This document shows positions 34,923 to 44,453 of a DNA stretch of 64,000 nt, one piece after another. The stretch spans positions 1-64,000 of the forward strand of contig JBCCOS010000007.1 of the NCBI GenBank assembly GCA_039025235.1. The letters are read 5' to 3'. Numbering within the stretch: position 1 is the stretch's first letter; every line of letters starts with the position of its first letter. The stretch is from MED-G105 sp039025235 (GTDB lineage Bacteria > Pseudomonadota > Alphaproteobacteria > Caulobacterales > Parvularculaceae). The translations under genes were made by a program, and so were the position numbers. The notes below the pieces were generated by a model. The model saw only the letters and a program-made list of their open reading frames with translations. It was not told where the DNA came from and did not search any database.

Positions 34923-36416
34923 TCATGCGCTCGTTTTAGAACGATCTAAAGCGGCTCGCACAGTTTTTACCAATTCAGTACGCGGCACAGTCAATTGCGC
35001 CGGTTGACCGGCACGCCATTCACTATTGTCCTCAATCGTCTTTGACAATTCAGCACCTAATCTTAAGTCTTTGACGGTTACTTCACCGGCTGATCGTTCA
35101 TCCTCCCCCTGGATAACTGCAACCGGTGCGGAACGTTTATCGGCGTATTTAAGTTGCGCGCGCATACCCGATCCCCCGAGATAAACCTCAGCACGCAAAC
35201 CGGCTTCACGTAACTCCACAGCCATTGCCTGATATGACGGCATTTCGTCCGCCTCTAGAGCAATAATCACCACAGGCCCTTCAGTCTGCTGAACAAGCTT
35301 ATTTTCAAGAGAAAGCGCCGCCAGTAATCTTGAAACACCGACAGAAACCCCAACAGCGGGCACCTCTACGCCTTTAAAGCGTTTGACAAGCCCGTCATAA
35401 CGACCACCCGACGCAACGGAGCCGAAACGTACAACGCGCCCCTTCTCGTCTTCTATATCTTTTAGAAGTTCAGCTTCAAAGACGGGACCAGTATAATATT
35501 CAAGCCCTCTTATCACCGATAGGTCAATCTTAGCTTTCGTTTCATCAGCTCCCTGCTGATCCAATGAGCGGGTCATGGCCGCAAGATTTTCAACACCCTT
35601 GGCACCAGCTGCTGAATTTCCGATAAGATTAGACAAACGATCACAAGTCTCACTATTTGTTGGCGCCGTTGCTTCCATAAACTGCATGACACGTTCGATT
35701 TTATCATCAGAAAGGCCCGCGCCTTCAGTAAAATCGCCCGATTCATCCTTACGACCGGGCCCCAGCAGCAGCCGCACGCCCTCATTGCCCAGGCGATCGA
35801 GTTTGTCCATGGCACGCAGCACACCGAGCTTTAACGCAGCATCGCGCGCCTCATCAATGTCGATAGTTTCCAGAAGACCGGTCAGAACGTTTCGATCATT
35901 TATTCTTATAAGGACATTTGACGTATCCAGCCCGACCGCTTCAAGGGCTTGCGATAGCATAATAACGCATTCAACATCAGCATGGGGTGCGGGCGCACCA
36001 ACCGTATCCGCATCGCATTGAGTAAATTGCCGAAAGCGACCAGGGCCAGGCTTTTCGTTGCGCCAAACTGGTCCGACAGCATACCGACGAAATGGTTTAG
36101 GAAGACGATCATAATTTGCTGCAACATAACGTGCGAGCGGCGCTGTTAAATCATAGCGCAAGCTGAGCCATTCATCGTCATCATCTTGCAATGAAAAAAC
36201 GCCAGCGTTGGGGCGATCGACGTCCGGTAAGAATTTACCGAGCGCATCCGTGTATTCAAAAGCTGGTGTCTCTAAAGGATCAAAGCCGAACTGCTCATAA
36301 ACCTTACAGATAGAGGAAAGCATCTCGCGTTCTTGTAAAACGTCCTTTCCGTAACGATCTACAAACCCTTTTGGATTTCGCGCCTTGGGCCGATATGTTT
36401 TTGGCTTCTTTGACAT
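34923..36416 (-). CDS. hisS: Histidyl-tRNA synthetase
   Basis: This 497-residue class II synthetase charges tRNA-His. It contains LRYDLTAPLARYVA, RNEKPGPGRFRQFTQCDADTVG (motif 2 region), GLEYYTGPVFEAEL (the histidine-specific motif) and ASGGRYDGLVKRF (motif 3 side), plus a C-terminal anticodon-binding domain. It is longer than the E. coli enzyme (424) but fits the alphaproteobacterial form. Confidence 0.97.
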   Translation of the reverse strand: MSKKPKTYRPKARNPKGFVDRYGKDVLQEREMLSSICKVYEQFGFDPLETPAFEYTDALGKFLPDVDRPNAGVFSLQDDDDEWLSLRYDLTAPLARYVAANYDRLPKPFRRYAVGPVWRNEKPGPGRFRQFTQCDADTVGAPAPHADVECVIMLSQALEAVGLDTSNVLIRINDRNVLTGLLETIDIDEARDAALKLGVLRAMDKLDRLGNEGVRLLLGPGRKDESGDFTEGAGLSDDKIERVMQFMEATAPTNSETCDRLSNLIGNSAAGAKGVENLAAMTRSLDQQGADETKAKIDLSVIRGLEYYTGPVFEAELLKDIEDEKGRVVRFGSVASGGRYDGLVKRFKGVEVPAVGVSVGVSRLLAALSLENKLVQQTEGPVVIIALEADEMPSYQAMAVELREAGLRAEVYLGGSGMRAQLKYADKRSAPVAVIQGEDERSAGEVTVKDLRLGAELSKTIEDNSEWRAGQPAQLTVPRTELVKTVRAALDRSKTSA

Positions 36417-36494
36417 AGATTAATAGATGGACTCACTTGCAAAAGGTAGGCAGACTGAACATGCATCAAACAAAAGACTGCGACACAATTAGAC

Positions 36495-36597
36495 TAAAGC
36501 GCCTCCGTTTCAATTGGAATCAGAACGGCGCTTTAAGTTGTTGATTTTTCGCATTTCCTTAACGCCAACCGAACACACTCGACTTAGAAATGCTTTA
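36495..36597 (-). repeat. Hairpin repeat type 1, copy 4 (inverted)
   Basis: Read on the minus strand it starts TAAAGCATTTCTAAGTCGAG and ends GGAGGCGCTTTA. It is nearly identical to the copy at 31336. It lies between the 3' end of the cyclophilin gene and hisS. Confidence 0.93.
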
Positions 36598-36634
36598 GGT
36601 CGCGGCCTGAATGCGAAACGTCGTATAGTAAGCT

Positions 36635-37234
36635 CTATTCTCTGGAACCGATTGGCCAGTCCACGAGCTCGACGGTGTTTATAATAACCGGTTCCAGCGG
36701 GACATCACGCGGAAAGGGACCCCCCGGCCCCGTGCTTACACTGGCAATGGCATCCACCGTTTCAATGCCTTCGACGACATTTCCGAAGACAGTATATCCA
36801 TAAATGGGGCCCAGATCATTTTCGCGGTGGTCTAGATTTTCATTGTCCTTTAGATTGACATACCATTGGGCGCGCGCGCTTTGTGGATCACGCGTTCGCG
36901 CCATCGCCACGGTGCCGCGGGTATTTTTTAATCCGTTGCCGCCTTCATAAGGGACGGGATCGCGTGTTGGCCGTTCATTAAAATACTGACTATAGCCGCC
37001 GCCTTGGATCACAAAGCCAGGAACAACCCGGTGAATAATCGTTCGATCATAGTGGCCGGACTGCACATATTCCATAAAATTCTGGACAGTGGCTGGTGAT
37101 GCCTCTGGCGTGAGCGCAATAACAAAGTCACCCTTTGATGTTTGAACCTTGACATATTTGCTCGCATCATCCGCGGCCATAGCCGTTGCTGAGAACGACA
37201 AAATGAAAGCAAGCATCAATAAAAAACGGATCAT
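36635..37234 (-). CDS. Periplasmic cyclophilin-type peptidyl-prolyl isomerase
   Basis: This is a 199-residue protein from the ATG at 37234, which has GGAG eight bases upstream. The longer frame to 37366 reads through an intergenic repeat and is not credible. A signal peptide (MIRFLLMLAFILSFSATAMA) is followed by a cyclophilin domain: FVIALTPEASPATVQNF, YDRTIIHRVVPGFVIQGG, GTVAMARTRDPQSARAQWYVN and YTVFGNVVEG. It should assist folding of periplasmic or outer-membrane proteins. Confidence 0.94.
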   Translation of the reverse strand: MIRFLLMLAFILSFSATAMAADDASKYVKVQTSKGDFVIALTPEASPATVQNFMEYVQSGHYDRTIIHRVVPGFVIQGGGYSQYFNERPTRDPVPYEGGNGLKNTRGTVAMARTRDPQSARAQWYVNLKDNENLDHRENDLGPIYGYTVFGNVVEGIETVDAIASVSTGPGGPFPRDVPLEPVIINTVELVDWPIGSRE

Positions 37235-37265
37235 TGTTTTCTCCAGGACCATAATATCTTTTTTT

Positions 37266-37389
37266 CTAGAGCCTTTCGCGTTCCAATAGAATCGAAACGC
37301 GGCTTTAAGTCTTCGTTTTATAGCGCTTCTTTTGCGGAGTTGATGGATCGGAACCATTAACCGCATACACTTATCCGCAAAGCGCTCTC
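37266..37389 (+). repeat. Hairpin repeat type 2, copy upstream of the cyclophilin gene
   Basis: It starts CTAGAGCCTTTCGCGTTCC, keeps the TAGAGC/GCTTTA flanks of the first hairpin and the GTTGATGG/CCATTAAC hairpin, and ends GCAAAGCGCTCT. The second palindrome seen in the 33138 copy is replaced by unrelated sequence. It lies in the 5' region of the cyclophilin gene. Confidence 0.85.
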
Positions 37390-37473
37390 AGCCTTTTCAT
37401 AGCGGAATGCACTCTGGAAAACCACTGGAACACTGTCGGCCGTCGCTGACAAAATTCATTTAGAAATGCTGCG

Positions 37474-39153
37474 TTAAGGCGTTGAGCCGCCACGCGCTCG
37501 AAAAGCATTAAGCCGGTCAATCAGTTGGTTTGTTGACGGGTCATGATCCGTCACGGCGGGCCGCTCTTCACCCATCGCTGAAATTTGCGGCAAGATCTTT
37601 TTCGCCAGTGCTTTTCCAAGTTCGACGCCCCACTGGTCAAAAGAATTTATTTGCCAGATAACACCTTGGCAAAATATCTTGTGCTCATAAAGCGCAATGA
37701 GCGCACCAAGGCGTTCCGGGCTCAAACAATCGAAAATAATGGAATTTGTGGGGCGATCACCTGGGAATACCTTATGGGGTGTCAACATCTCGACAATATT
37801 CACGGGATGACCTTCGGCCTCTAGCTCTTTAAAGGCTTCAAGGAACGGCTTGCCACGCATAAGCGCTTCAGGTTGAGCCAAAAAGTTTGCGAGCAGCTTC
37901 TCATGATGATCTTCAAGCGGTGATGCGCTTTGTGCCGCAGCGATGAAGTCTGAGGATATGACGTCCGTTCCCTGATGGATTAGCTGATAAAACGCATGCT
38001 GACCGTTAGTTCCAGGCTCGCCGAAGATGACGGGCCCCGTTCCGTAGGAGGCTGGCCGACCATCTTTCATGACTGATTTACCATTTGACTCCATATCTGC
38101 TTGTTGCAAATAGGCGGGTAGGCGATGCAAATGTTGATCATAGGGAAGGACTGCATGGGCAGCACATCCCATAAAGTTCCGATTCCACACGCCAACCAAA
38201 GCCAGCAAAACGGGCATATTTTGACCGAGCGGTGCGTCTCTAAAATGCTCGTCCATCAGGTGAGCCCCACGCAGGAGCCTTTCATACACATCCCATCCCG
38301 TCTGCAAGGCGATCGACAAACCTATCGCTGACCATAGCGAGTACCGACCGCCAACCCAATTCCAAAAGACAAACATGTTTTGGGGTTCAATGCCAAAATC
38401 CACGACAGCCCGTTCGTTCGATGACAGAGCAATAAAGTGTTTTGCAACGGCGGCCTCATCGGCGCCAGCGGCGCACAGCCAATCTCGCGCACTATGCGCA
38501 TTTGTCATCGTCTCTTGTGTCGTAAAAGTCTTCGACGCGATCAGAAATAACGTTCGTGCAGGATCTAAGTCACGTAACGTATCGTCAAGATGTTGACCGT
38601 CAACGTTCGAAACGAAATGCACTTTCCGCCCCGGAAGCCAGTAGGGCCTTAATGCTTCGCTCGCCATATGGGGTCCAAGATCCGAGCCCCCAATGCCGAT
38701 ATTCACAGCGGTATCAATCACCTCTCCCGTGAAGCCCCGGAGCTCTCCATTCGCAAAACGATTAGCAAATCGTTTTTGCTTCTCTCTTTCTGCCCTGGCG
38801 GCTTGCCCTGCATCCTCATCACCGACGAAATACGACCGAAGTGCGAAATCTCTCAAAGCGATATGGAGAACGGCTCGATCTTCCGTATTGTTAATCTTTT
38901 CGCCCGAAACCATGCTTTTAATCGCACCGATCAAATCACGCTCAGATGCGAGCTCTAGCAGAAGCGCCCGTGCGTTATGATCAATTTTATTTTTAGAATA
39001 ATCGAGAAAAAGGCCGGCAGCCTCGATGGAAAAATCCTGCGCCCGTTTGGGATCATCGGAAAATAGGTCTATGGCTCGCTTGGCCCGCAGACGCTCCGCC
39101 GATTTGGCAACGGCCTTCCAGGCTTCAGTTTGCTTTATCTGCGCCATCGCCAA
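37474..39153 (-). CDS. pgi: Glucose-6-phosphate isomerase
   Basis: This 559-residue enzyme interconverts glucose 6-phosphate and fructose 6-phosphate. Signatures include NIGIGGSDLGPHMASEAL, FLIASKTFTTQETMTNA, VGGRYSLWSAIGLSIAL and GTNGQHAFYQLIHQGTDVI. Length is normal. It is not closely linked to another gene. A second ATG two codons in (39147) is equally possible as start. Confidence 0.98.
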   Translation of the reverse strand: MAMAQIKQTEAWKAVAKSAERLRAKRAIDLFSDDPKRAQDFSIEAAGLFLDYSKNKIDHNARALLLELASERDLIGAIKSMVSGEKINNTEDRAVLHIALRDFALRSYFVGDEDAGQAARAEREKQKRFANRFANGELRGFTGEVIDTAVNIGIGGSDLGPHMASEALRPYWLPGRKVHFVSNVDGQHLDDTLRDLDPARTLFLIASKTFTTQETMTNAHSARDWLCAAGADEAAVAKHFIALSSNERAVVDFGIEPQNMFVFWNWVGGRYSLWSAIGLSIALQTGWDVYERLLRGAHLMDEHFRDAPLGQNMPVLLALVGVWNRNFMGCAAHAVLPYDQHLHRLPAYLQQADMESNGKSVMKDGRPASYGTGPVIFGEPGTNGQHAFYQLIHQGTDVISSDFIAAAQSASPLEDHHEKLLANFLAQPEALMRGKPFLEAFKELEAEGHPVNIVEMLTPHKVFPGDRPTNSIIFDCLSPERLGALIALYEHKIFCQGVIWQINSFDQWGVELGKALAKKILPQISAMGEERPAVTDHDPSTNQLIDRLNAFRARGGSTP

Positions 39154-39285
39154 TTAAACTCTTTCTTCAGATTGACCAAACGATATTGCCTTAGAGCCAA
39201 CGAAATACAGCAATCAAAGATGCTAATAAGGATTTTATCGATTGGGCTCAACGGTTCTTAAATAGAAAGCGTTTTAGTGGGCCGG

Positions 39286-39492
39286 ATGAGTAAGGGTATG
39301 TGTAACAAGATCTGTCGCCAAACGCTTTTGAAGCGTTGGCTATTGAACGTCGCGGTCATTACGCTGGTATCTGGTATCTTCGTCATGAAGGTTCCCAGCT
39401 CAAGCGACCGGAACGGAGGAAAGGCGCCACTTCTGGCTAATGCGGTCAGCCCTGGGCCGGCCGAAGAGCCTGACGAGTATCAAAGCCCATAG
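39286..39492 (+). CDS. Small single-span hypothetical protein
   Basis: This is a 68-residue frame with a basic N-terminus (KICRQTLLKRW), one membrane segment (LLNVAVITLVSGIFVM) and a polar tail ending EEPDEYQSP. It has no family I recognise. An upstream GTG at 39277 is an alternative start. A 9-bp tandem repeat starts immediately after the stop. Confidence 0.4.
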   Translation: MSKGMCNKICRQTLLKRWLLNVAVITLVSGIFVMKVPSSSDRNGGKAPLLANAVSPGPAEEPDEYQSP

Positions 39493-39494
39493 AA

Positions 39495-39528
39495 ATGAGA
39501 GAGATGAGAGAGATGAGAGAGATGAAGG
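39495..39528. repeat. 9-bp tandem repeat (ATGAGAGAG x3)
   Basis: Three exact copies of ATGAGAGAG are followed by a partial ATGAAGG. The array could change length by slippage but lies outside the called gene. Confidence 0.9.
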
Positions 39529-39612
39529 ATTTTTCATCTTGTCGTTAGCAACGCCAACTTAAACAAAAGACCGCGTATTCGCTGACGCATACCAATAGAA
39601 GCGTCTCACCTC

Positions 39613-41856
39613 TCAAGGCTCTCGGATACCCGGGCGCGCTTCAATCGCCTTAACGATAGACTGCTCGGTCAAAGGCAAACCTAATACCTCAGGAGCGCCC
39701 TTCGGCGGAAAATAGACATAAAAAGGTACGCCGCTCGCGCCAAATCCTTCTAACGCTGCGCTTATTTGTGGGTCGCGACGAGTCCAGTCGGCCGCGAAAA
39801 GAGAAACATTGTTTTGGCGAAACCGATCGGCAAGTGAAGGTCGCGATAGAATCGTCACCTTATTAAACTGACACGTCACGCACCATGCTGCGGTGAAATC
39901 GACAAAGACACCCCTGCCCTTCGCCCTTTCGGCCTCAATCGCCGCCTCGCTCCATGGTGACGATTCAATACGGCCATATCCATTGACGGTTTGCGCACCA
40001 TGATGGATCCGCAATCCCGCTATCGATGCGAGTGATAGGCCAAAAGCGACAAGCGCTAGGGATGAAAGAAGCATTTTTTGAGTACCGCCATTTTGTGACA
40101 AACCAAAAAGCCAAGCGGCAATACTCGCGGTCAGCAATCCTAAAAGTGTTCGCCCAAGACCAGCGGTTCCCGTTTGCTCGGCAAGAACCCAGACAAAATA
40201 AGCCGCTGCCCCCAATACTGGAAAAGCAAGACCCTGCTTAAATATGCCCATCCACTTGCCGGGTTTTGGAAGCCGACGCGCAACGGCAGGCGTTGTTGTG
40301 ATTATCGCGTATGGCGCCGCAAGCCCCAAGGCAATCAGCGTAAATATCAATAATCCAAGACTGGGCGGTAGAAAAACAGCGGCACCCATTGGTGCACTGA
40401 GAAGTGGTCCAATACAGGGCGCTGCAACAAACACCGTTAAGACCCCTGTAAAGAAAGAGCCGGCGAGCCCCGTCTTCTTCGCAAGACTTGACCCTATATT
40501 TTGAGCGCTTGTACCAACCTCGAATACACCGAAAAGATTAAGCCCTATGAGCAATAACACGTATACCGATAGTGCGACTGCTATGGGGTTCTGCAAATGA
40601 AATCCCCATCCAATCGCAGCGCCACCAGCACGAAGAAGCAAAAGCGCCCCCCCAAGCGTTAGAAACATCACAACAACGCCCAAAACATAAAACGCTGCAT
40701 GGCGACGCGCGGTGGTGATATTGATGCTATTCTGAGCCCCGTTTTCTAACTCAACAAAATGAGCTGCTTTAATAAACAGTATGGGGAAAACACACGGCAT
40801 AATATTAAGGAGCATACCACCGAAAAATGCCGCCATCGCGAGGAACAAAAATCCATTGCCCGCTGAAAAACCTTGAACCGTCTGGGTCCTTGACGTTTCT
40901 GCGGCCGTTCCAAAATCCGGTGGCGCAGCCATTTCGACGAGACCGCTAGGAGCCAAAGCATCACTCACCTCAGCAGTGATCGCGACATATCGCGACCGTT
41001 TGCCGTCATCAATTTGAACAACGCCGCCGACAGGTTGACCGGGTTGTAGTGGTTCTGCGTCATCTAATCGCTTGATCGAGAGGACGACTTTGTCACTGAT
41101 AAAACCCGCACTTTGTGGTGATGATGGAGAAAATACCCCTTCTTTATAGGGAAAGAAAAACGCTGTGGGATTATGCGTTTCGGCCGCCTTATCCAAAGTG
41201 CCAAGCGCGTCGACAACCAGTACGTTCCTATTAGCCCTATTTTCGTAAATCACTGCACTGGCAGAATGCGGTTTTGGCGCAGCACTTTGGGCCATCTCCG
41301 CCAAGACCATCTCTTCATGATCTAACCCTGGGTATTGTGTAATTGGGAGCGAAACATCAAACGTTGCGGTTTCAGGAACGCAAACCTGTTCACATATGAG
41401 CCAAGTTGCCAGCAACTTTGCTGTTACTGTGTCCCCCACGGTTGCCGCTGCGGGCACATGAACCGGAGAAAGAAAGACTGGCGCTCCATGGTGTCCAAAA
41501 TTGACGAAATCGCCAACGGGGATCCGCTCCGGCGGCGGGTTAACAGTCTCTCCGGCCCTAAAGCCCGTGGGCAAATCCCATTTTAACTCCAATGGCAAAC
41601 CGGAATCGCCTGGGTTGCGCCAATATACATGCCACCCGTCTTCCAGCTGCTGCCGAAAAACAAACCAGATGGTTTCGCCCGGGACAAATCCTTTTTGCGT
41701 TGGGGCTAGGGTGGTAACCGCGTGTTCGGTGGTTGCCGTCAATTTGGATCCAACGGTCACCGCTTCAACAGGCTGAAAAAGTTGAGCGCGGGCGAACGAG
41801 AAGCAGCTCGTTGCAAGAATAACCAATAAAGCGAAAATAGCCGACTTTAATTGCAT
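39613..41856 (-). CDS. DsbD/ScsB-like thiol:disulphide reductase
   Basis: This is a 747-residue inner-membrane protein that should bring reducing power to the periplasm. After a signal peptide there is a periplasmic domain with CEQVCVPE (Cys155 and Cys159). The central domain has about eight membrane segments with the redox Cys in IMPCVFPILF and AAPCIGPLLSAP. The C-terminal thioredoxin domain has VDFTAAWCVTCQFN. The N-terminal part (FRQQLEDGWHVYWRNPGDSGLP) matches the ScsB-type rather than the classical DsbD alpha domain. No partner reductase is adjacent. Confidence 0.92.
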   Translation of the reverse strand: MQLKSAIFALLVILATSCFSFARAQLFQPVEAVTVGSKLTATTEHAVTTLAPTQKGFVPGETIWFVFRQQLEDGWHVYWRNPGDSGLPLELKWDLPTGFRAGETVNPPPERIPVGDFVNFGHHGAPVFLSPVHVPAAATVGDTVTAKLLATWLICEQVCVPETATFDVSLPITQYPGLDHEEMVLAEMAQSAAPKPHSASAVIYENRANRNVLVVDALGTLDKAAETHNPTAFFFPYKEGVFSPSSPQSAGFISDKVVLSIKRLDDAEPLQPGQPVGGVVQIDDGKRSRYVAITAEVSDALAPSGLVEMAAPPDFGTAAETSRTQTVQGFSAGNGFLFLAMAAFFGGMLLNIMPCVFPILFIKAAHFVELENGAQNSINITTARRHAAFYVLGVVVMFLTLGGALLLLRAGGAAIGWGFHLQNPIAVALSVYVLLLIGLNLFGVFEVGTSAQNIGSSLAKKTGLAGSFFTGVLTVFVAAPCIGPLLSAPMGAAVFLPPSLGLLIFTLIALGLAAPYAIITTTPAVARRLPKPGKWMGIFKQGLAFPVLGAAAYFVWVLAEQTGTAGLGRTLLGLLTASIAAWLFGLSQNGGTQKMLLSSLALVAFGLSLASIAGLRIHHGAQTVNGYGRIESSPWSEAAIEAERAKGRGVFVDFTAAWCVTCQFNKVTILSRPSLADRFRQNNVSLFAADWTRRDPQISAALEGFGASGVPFYVYFPPKGAPEVLGLPLTEQSIVKAIEARPGIREP

Positions 41857-42003
41857 GGCGCACTATGTATTACGACGTTCAAAACGCGCCAACGGAGTTT
41901 TGATATGTATTGGTCACTTCCCTAAAATGTGAACCGCAGTCACCCGAAACACTGAATTAGAATAATTACCATCGGCTTTCGGGTCTCAATGCAAGTTCGC
42001 CCC

Positions 42004-42798
42004 TCAAGACACGGGCAGCGGTTGAAAAATCTTATCTTCTGTTAGTTGAAACTTCATGGCACGACGTGTGACCAACGTGCGCCAATGCCCCATCGACATT
42101 AGCTGCGCATAGAGAAGCGGAAGAATGCCATTATCGCGCAAAGCGATTGTTTTATCGGCATCAAGATTTTTCAACTTGCTCTCGTCCGTTCCGATATATT
42201 GCGCAAACGAAACAGGAGACGTTTCGCCAGTCGGCGTATATTGCGCGGTCTGTCCATTAATAAGCTCAAGCTTTTTAACTTCGTCAACGAAGCGCTGTGT
42301 CATCTGGCGATCTTGTTCATACTTCTGCGTGAAATCGACGGCATCCTTTGTGAATTGACTGGGCTCACTGTCTTCAAAAAGCTTGATGTCGCCATCGGAT
42401 GAAAAGCCGGAATACTCTGCGTCAACGACCACAGCATACCGGTCAGATCCGGTCTCGTATGCAGCACCAAACGGATAACGCCGCAGGTACCCCGGGACAT
42501 AGCGGAACTCTTCCCACTGACCATCGTCATTCACAAAAAGGTTATTGTCATCAATAATACCAACAACAGCCATCGGAAGGGGATTTTCGGAAGAGGCAAA
42601 GATCACCGGGTAATCTCGTGCGGCTGCCGGTATTTCAGACACGGTCAATGGTGCAGCGCGAACACCCGCGGCAAAACCAAAAGGCTTTTCGGTACGTTTG
42701 ACACTCAACGCGCCATGCTGTTGGGGATTAAGCAGCTCAGGCCGCCCAAAAAGAAACATTTTTCCGGTGATTTCCGGTGCGGCTGGGGTTTCGCTCAT
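42004..42798 (-). CDS. SapC-family protein
   Basis: This is a 264-residue soluble protein of the SapC family (S-layer related in Campylobacter, function unclear in alphaproteobacteria). Typical features are FGFAAGVRAAPLTVSEIPAA, YPVIFASSENPLPMAVVGI, the FRYVPGYLRRYPF motif and a C-terminal HWRTLVTRRAM segment. No signal peptide is visible. It appears to be a single-gene transcript. Confidence 0.88.
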   Translation of the reverse strand: MSETPAAPEITGKMFLFGRPELLNPQQHGALSVKRTEKPFGFAAGVRAAPLTVSEIPAAARDYPVIFASSENPLPMAVVGIIDDNNLFVNDDGQWEEFRYVPGYLRRYPFGAAYETGSDRYAVVVDAEYSGFSSDGDIKLFEDSEPSQFTKDAVDFTQKYEQDRQMTQRFVDEVKKLELINGQTAQYTPTGETSPVSFAQYIGTDESKLKNLDADKTIALRDNGILPLLYAQLMSMGHWRTLVTRRAMKFQLTEDKIFQPLPVS

Positions 42799-43147
42799 GA
42801 ATTCATTTCCTGCATTGGGTGGGCACTAAAACGAGATGACGTCTACTCATTAATTCATCGTTCATTTCGGTGTTAAGCCCAGCTTTAGGCGCGTTTTGGA
42901 ATTTGAGATCGTTCTATGACCAGTCTGTATCGACTTTTTCCACCTCTCGCTTAGCAAATACTCTCAATTGCTCCAAGTGCCTGAATCAATTTCCCGACCG
43001 AATTCTAAGCGGCTATCCCTGATCGGCGTCTTCTTGTGTGACGTTAAGCTTGTTTGGCTGGAACCTGGACCTTGGAACCTTGGGAAATTTCGACCTTGGT
43101 CAGTATTACAATATCAAGGCATCGACAGCGTCAGAAATGCCTCATCA
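42799..43147. other. Intergenic region with short CCTTGG repeats
   Basis: No gene is seen. Around 43060-43100 the motif ACCTTGG or close variants recurs about four times (CCTGGACCTTGGAACCTTGG), a small degenerate direct repeat. The SapC promoter should lie at the left. Confidence 0.4.
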
Positions 43148-43693
43148 TCAAAACTGGAGGCCGCGGGCTATCTCAAACAAGTTACGCAGATAGGCAGCAT
43201 CTGGGCCGGCACGATGCCGCCGATTGCCGAATCCTGAAACAGCTTTATTGAACTCTTCATCCCGCTTGCCTATGAACCTTTTCATCAACAAGCCGAAATC
43301 ATTTAATTTGAATTTAGGTCGCATCCCGCCAGCGTCGAACAAGCGCATGAGCCAAAAGCCGTCCCAGCTCTGTGCATCGCTATAAACGTCAAACTGTCCC
43401 AATGCCGCATTCAGAGACGCACAAACCTTGGTCACGTGCTCGCCGTTGTTTTTAAGGTCATTGAGGTCAATGCGATGTAGCTCACTCGCGCGCGCATCCC
43501 AGGCCTCCATACTCCATTCTCTATACGGACTTATTAGCATAGATTTTGGGGGTGGAAGCATCACGACATCATCCAGCGATTTTATTTTTGTCTTAGCGGG
43601 ATACGCCCATCCAACCTCTATGGGCCATGAGCGGGCGCTCAACCCTGAGGCTTCGAAGTCTAAAAATGCTATGGTTTTTGATAGCATCGTCAC
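43148..43693 (-). CDS. DEDD-type 3'-5' exonuclease-like protein
   Basis: This is a 181-residue RNase H-fold exonuclease-like protein. Visible motifs are IAFLDFEASGL and IEVGWA (Exo I, Asp and Glu), YSDAQSWDGFWLMRL (Exo II, Asp) and HRAGPDAAYL (Exo III, His and Asp of DEDDh). It is short, with no extra domain. The start may be the GTG at 43693 or the ATG two codons later. Substrate unknown. Confidence 0.8.
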   Translation of the reverse strand: MTMLSKTIAFLDFEASGLSARSWPIEVGWAYPAKTKIKSLDDVVMLPPPKSMLISPYREWSMEAWDARASELHRIDLNDLKNNGEHVTKVCASLNAALGQFDVYSDAQSWDGFWLMRLFDAGGMRPKFKLNDFGLLMKRFIGKRDEEFNKAVSGFGNRRHRAGPDAAYLRNLFEIARGLQF

Positions 43694-43732
43694 TGTTCAC
43701 TTAATTGCCGAACAGACATCCGACAATGCAAT

Positions 43733-43835
43733 TAAAGCATTTCCAAGCCATGTGTGTGCGGTTGGCGTTAAGGAAATGCGTAAGATCAAAAACTAAAAGC
43801 GCCCTTCTGATTTCAATTCAAACGAAGGCGCTTTA
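43733..43835 (+). repeat. Hairpin repeat type 1, copy 5
   Basis: It begins TAAAGCATTTCCAAGCCATG and ends GAAGGCGCTTTA with both hairpins. It lies 40 bases upstream of the exonuclease start, in a 5' position. Confidence 0.95.
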
Positions 43836-44075
43836 AACCCTGTTAACCCTAAGAACCAATGTTGTGGATCTTTAACGATGATGGGACAAGGAATTATTAA
43901 ACGATTGCGAAATTTTATTAAACGGCAATAACTTTATTAAGCTGCGCGCGCTTTAAGGGAAAATCATCTACCAATTTAATAGGTGATACTCCGTACAAGA
44001 CCATACCGCACCGCACAAGCGGCATACAAACCGAAATTTATTATGCGTGTTCAGCGATTATGGATTGTCGGTCCG

Positions 44076-44294
44076 TCAATTTTTTCGACGGTAGATTCCG
44101 TCATCGTCGCGTTTATAATCAATCACGGTCTTGCTTTCTTTAAGATCGACATGCCCAGAGGCGGCATCTTCAGCTTTTCGTTTTAATCGATCAAGTGTCT
44201 CTTGAACTGATGTACCACTTTTCGCTAACCGATATATGGCTAGCGCTCCGCCGAGTGTTGCGGCACCCGCTAAAAATCCAACAACTGGTCCCAT
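44076..44294 (-). CDS. Small membrane-anchored hypothetical protein
   Basis: This is a 72-residue protein with an N-terminal Gly/Ala-rich membrane segment (VVGFLAGAATLGGALAIYRLA) followed by a charged helix (TLDRLKRKAEDAA) and a polar C-terminus. The ribosome binding site GGGAGC is well placed. It lies 160 bases downstream of sppA on the same strand. A 66-codon frame between them (44297-44497) is not convincing. Confidence 0.6.
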   Translation of the reverse strand: MGPVVGFLAGAATLGGALAIYRLAKSGTSVQETLDRLKRKAEDAASGHVDLKESKTVIDYKRDDDGIYRRKN

Positions 44295-44453
44295 CGTCAG
44301 CTCCCTTTGAATATCGGCCGATCAAGCTGTGACCCGCCGAGTTGCAAGATTTTGCCTACTATCGTTAACAGCCCATGAGGCGCCAACTCGCCGAAATAAT
44401 AGCCATTCAACATTGGATGCCTTGGGCTTGTTTTGAACCGGGTCAATAGGCGG

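Noticed and set aside
37235..37366. N-terminal extension of the cyclophilin gene
   Set aside because: The extension translates a type 2 repeat, while the ATG at 37234 has a good ribosome binding site and starts a signal peptide.
39495..39528. Short tandem array as a possible CRISPR or phase-variation switch
   Set aside because: Only three 9-bp units with no spacers, located after a stop codon and outside any promoter I can see. No CRISPR array occurs anywhere in the window.
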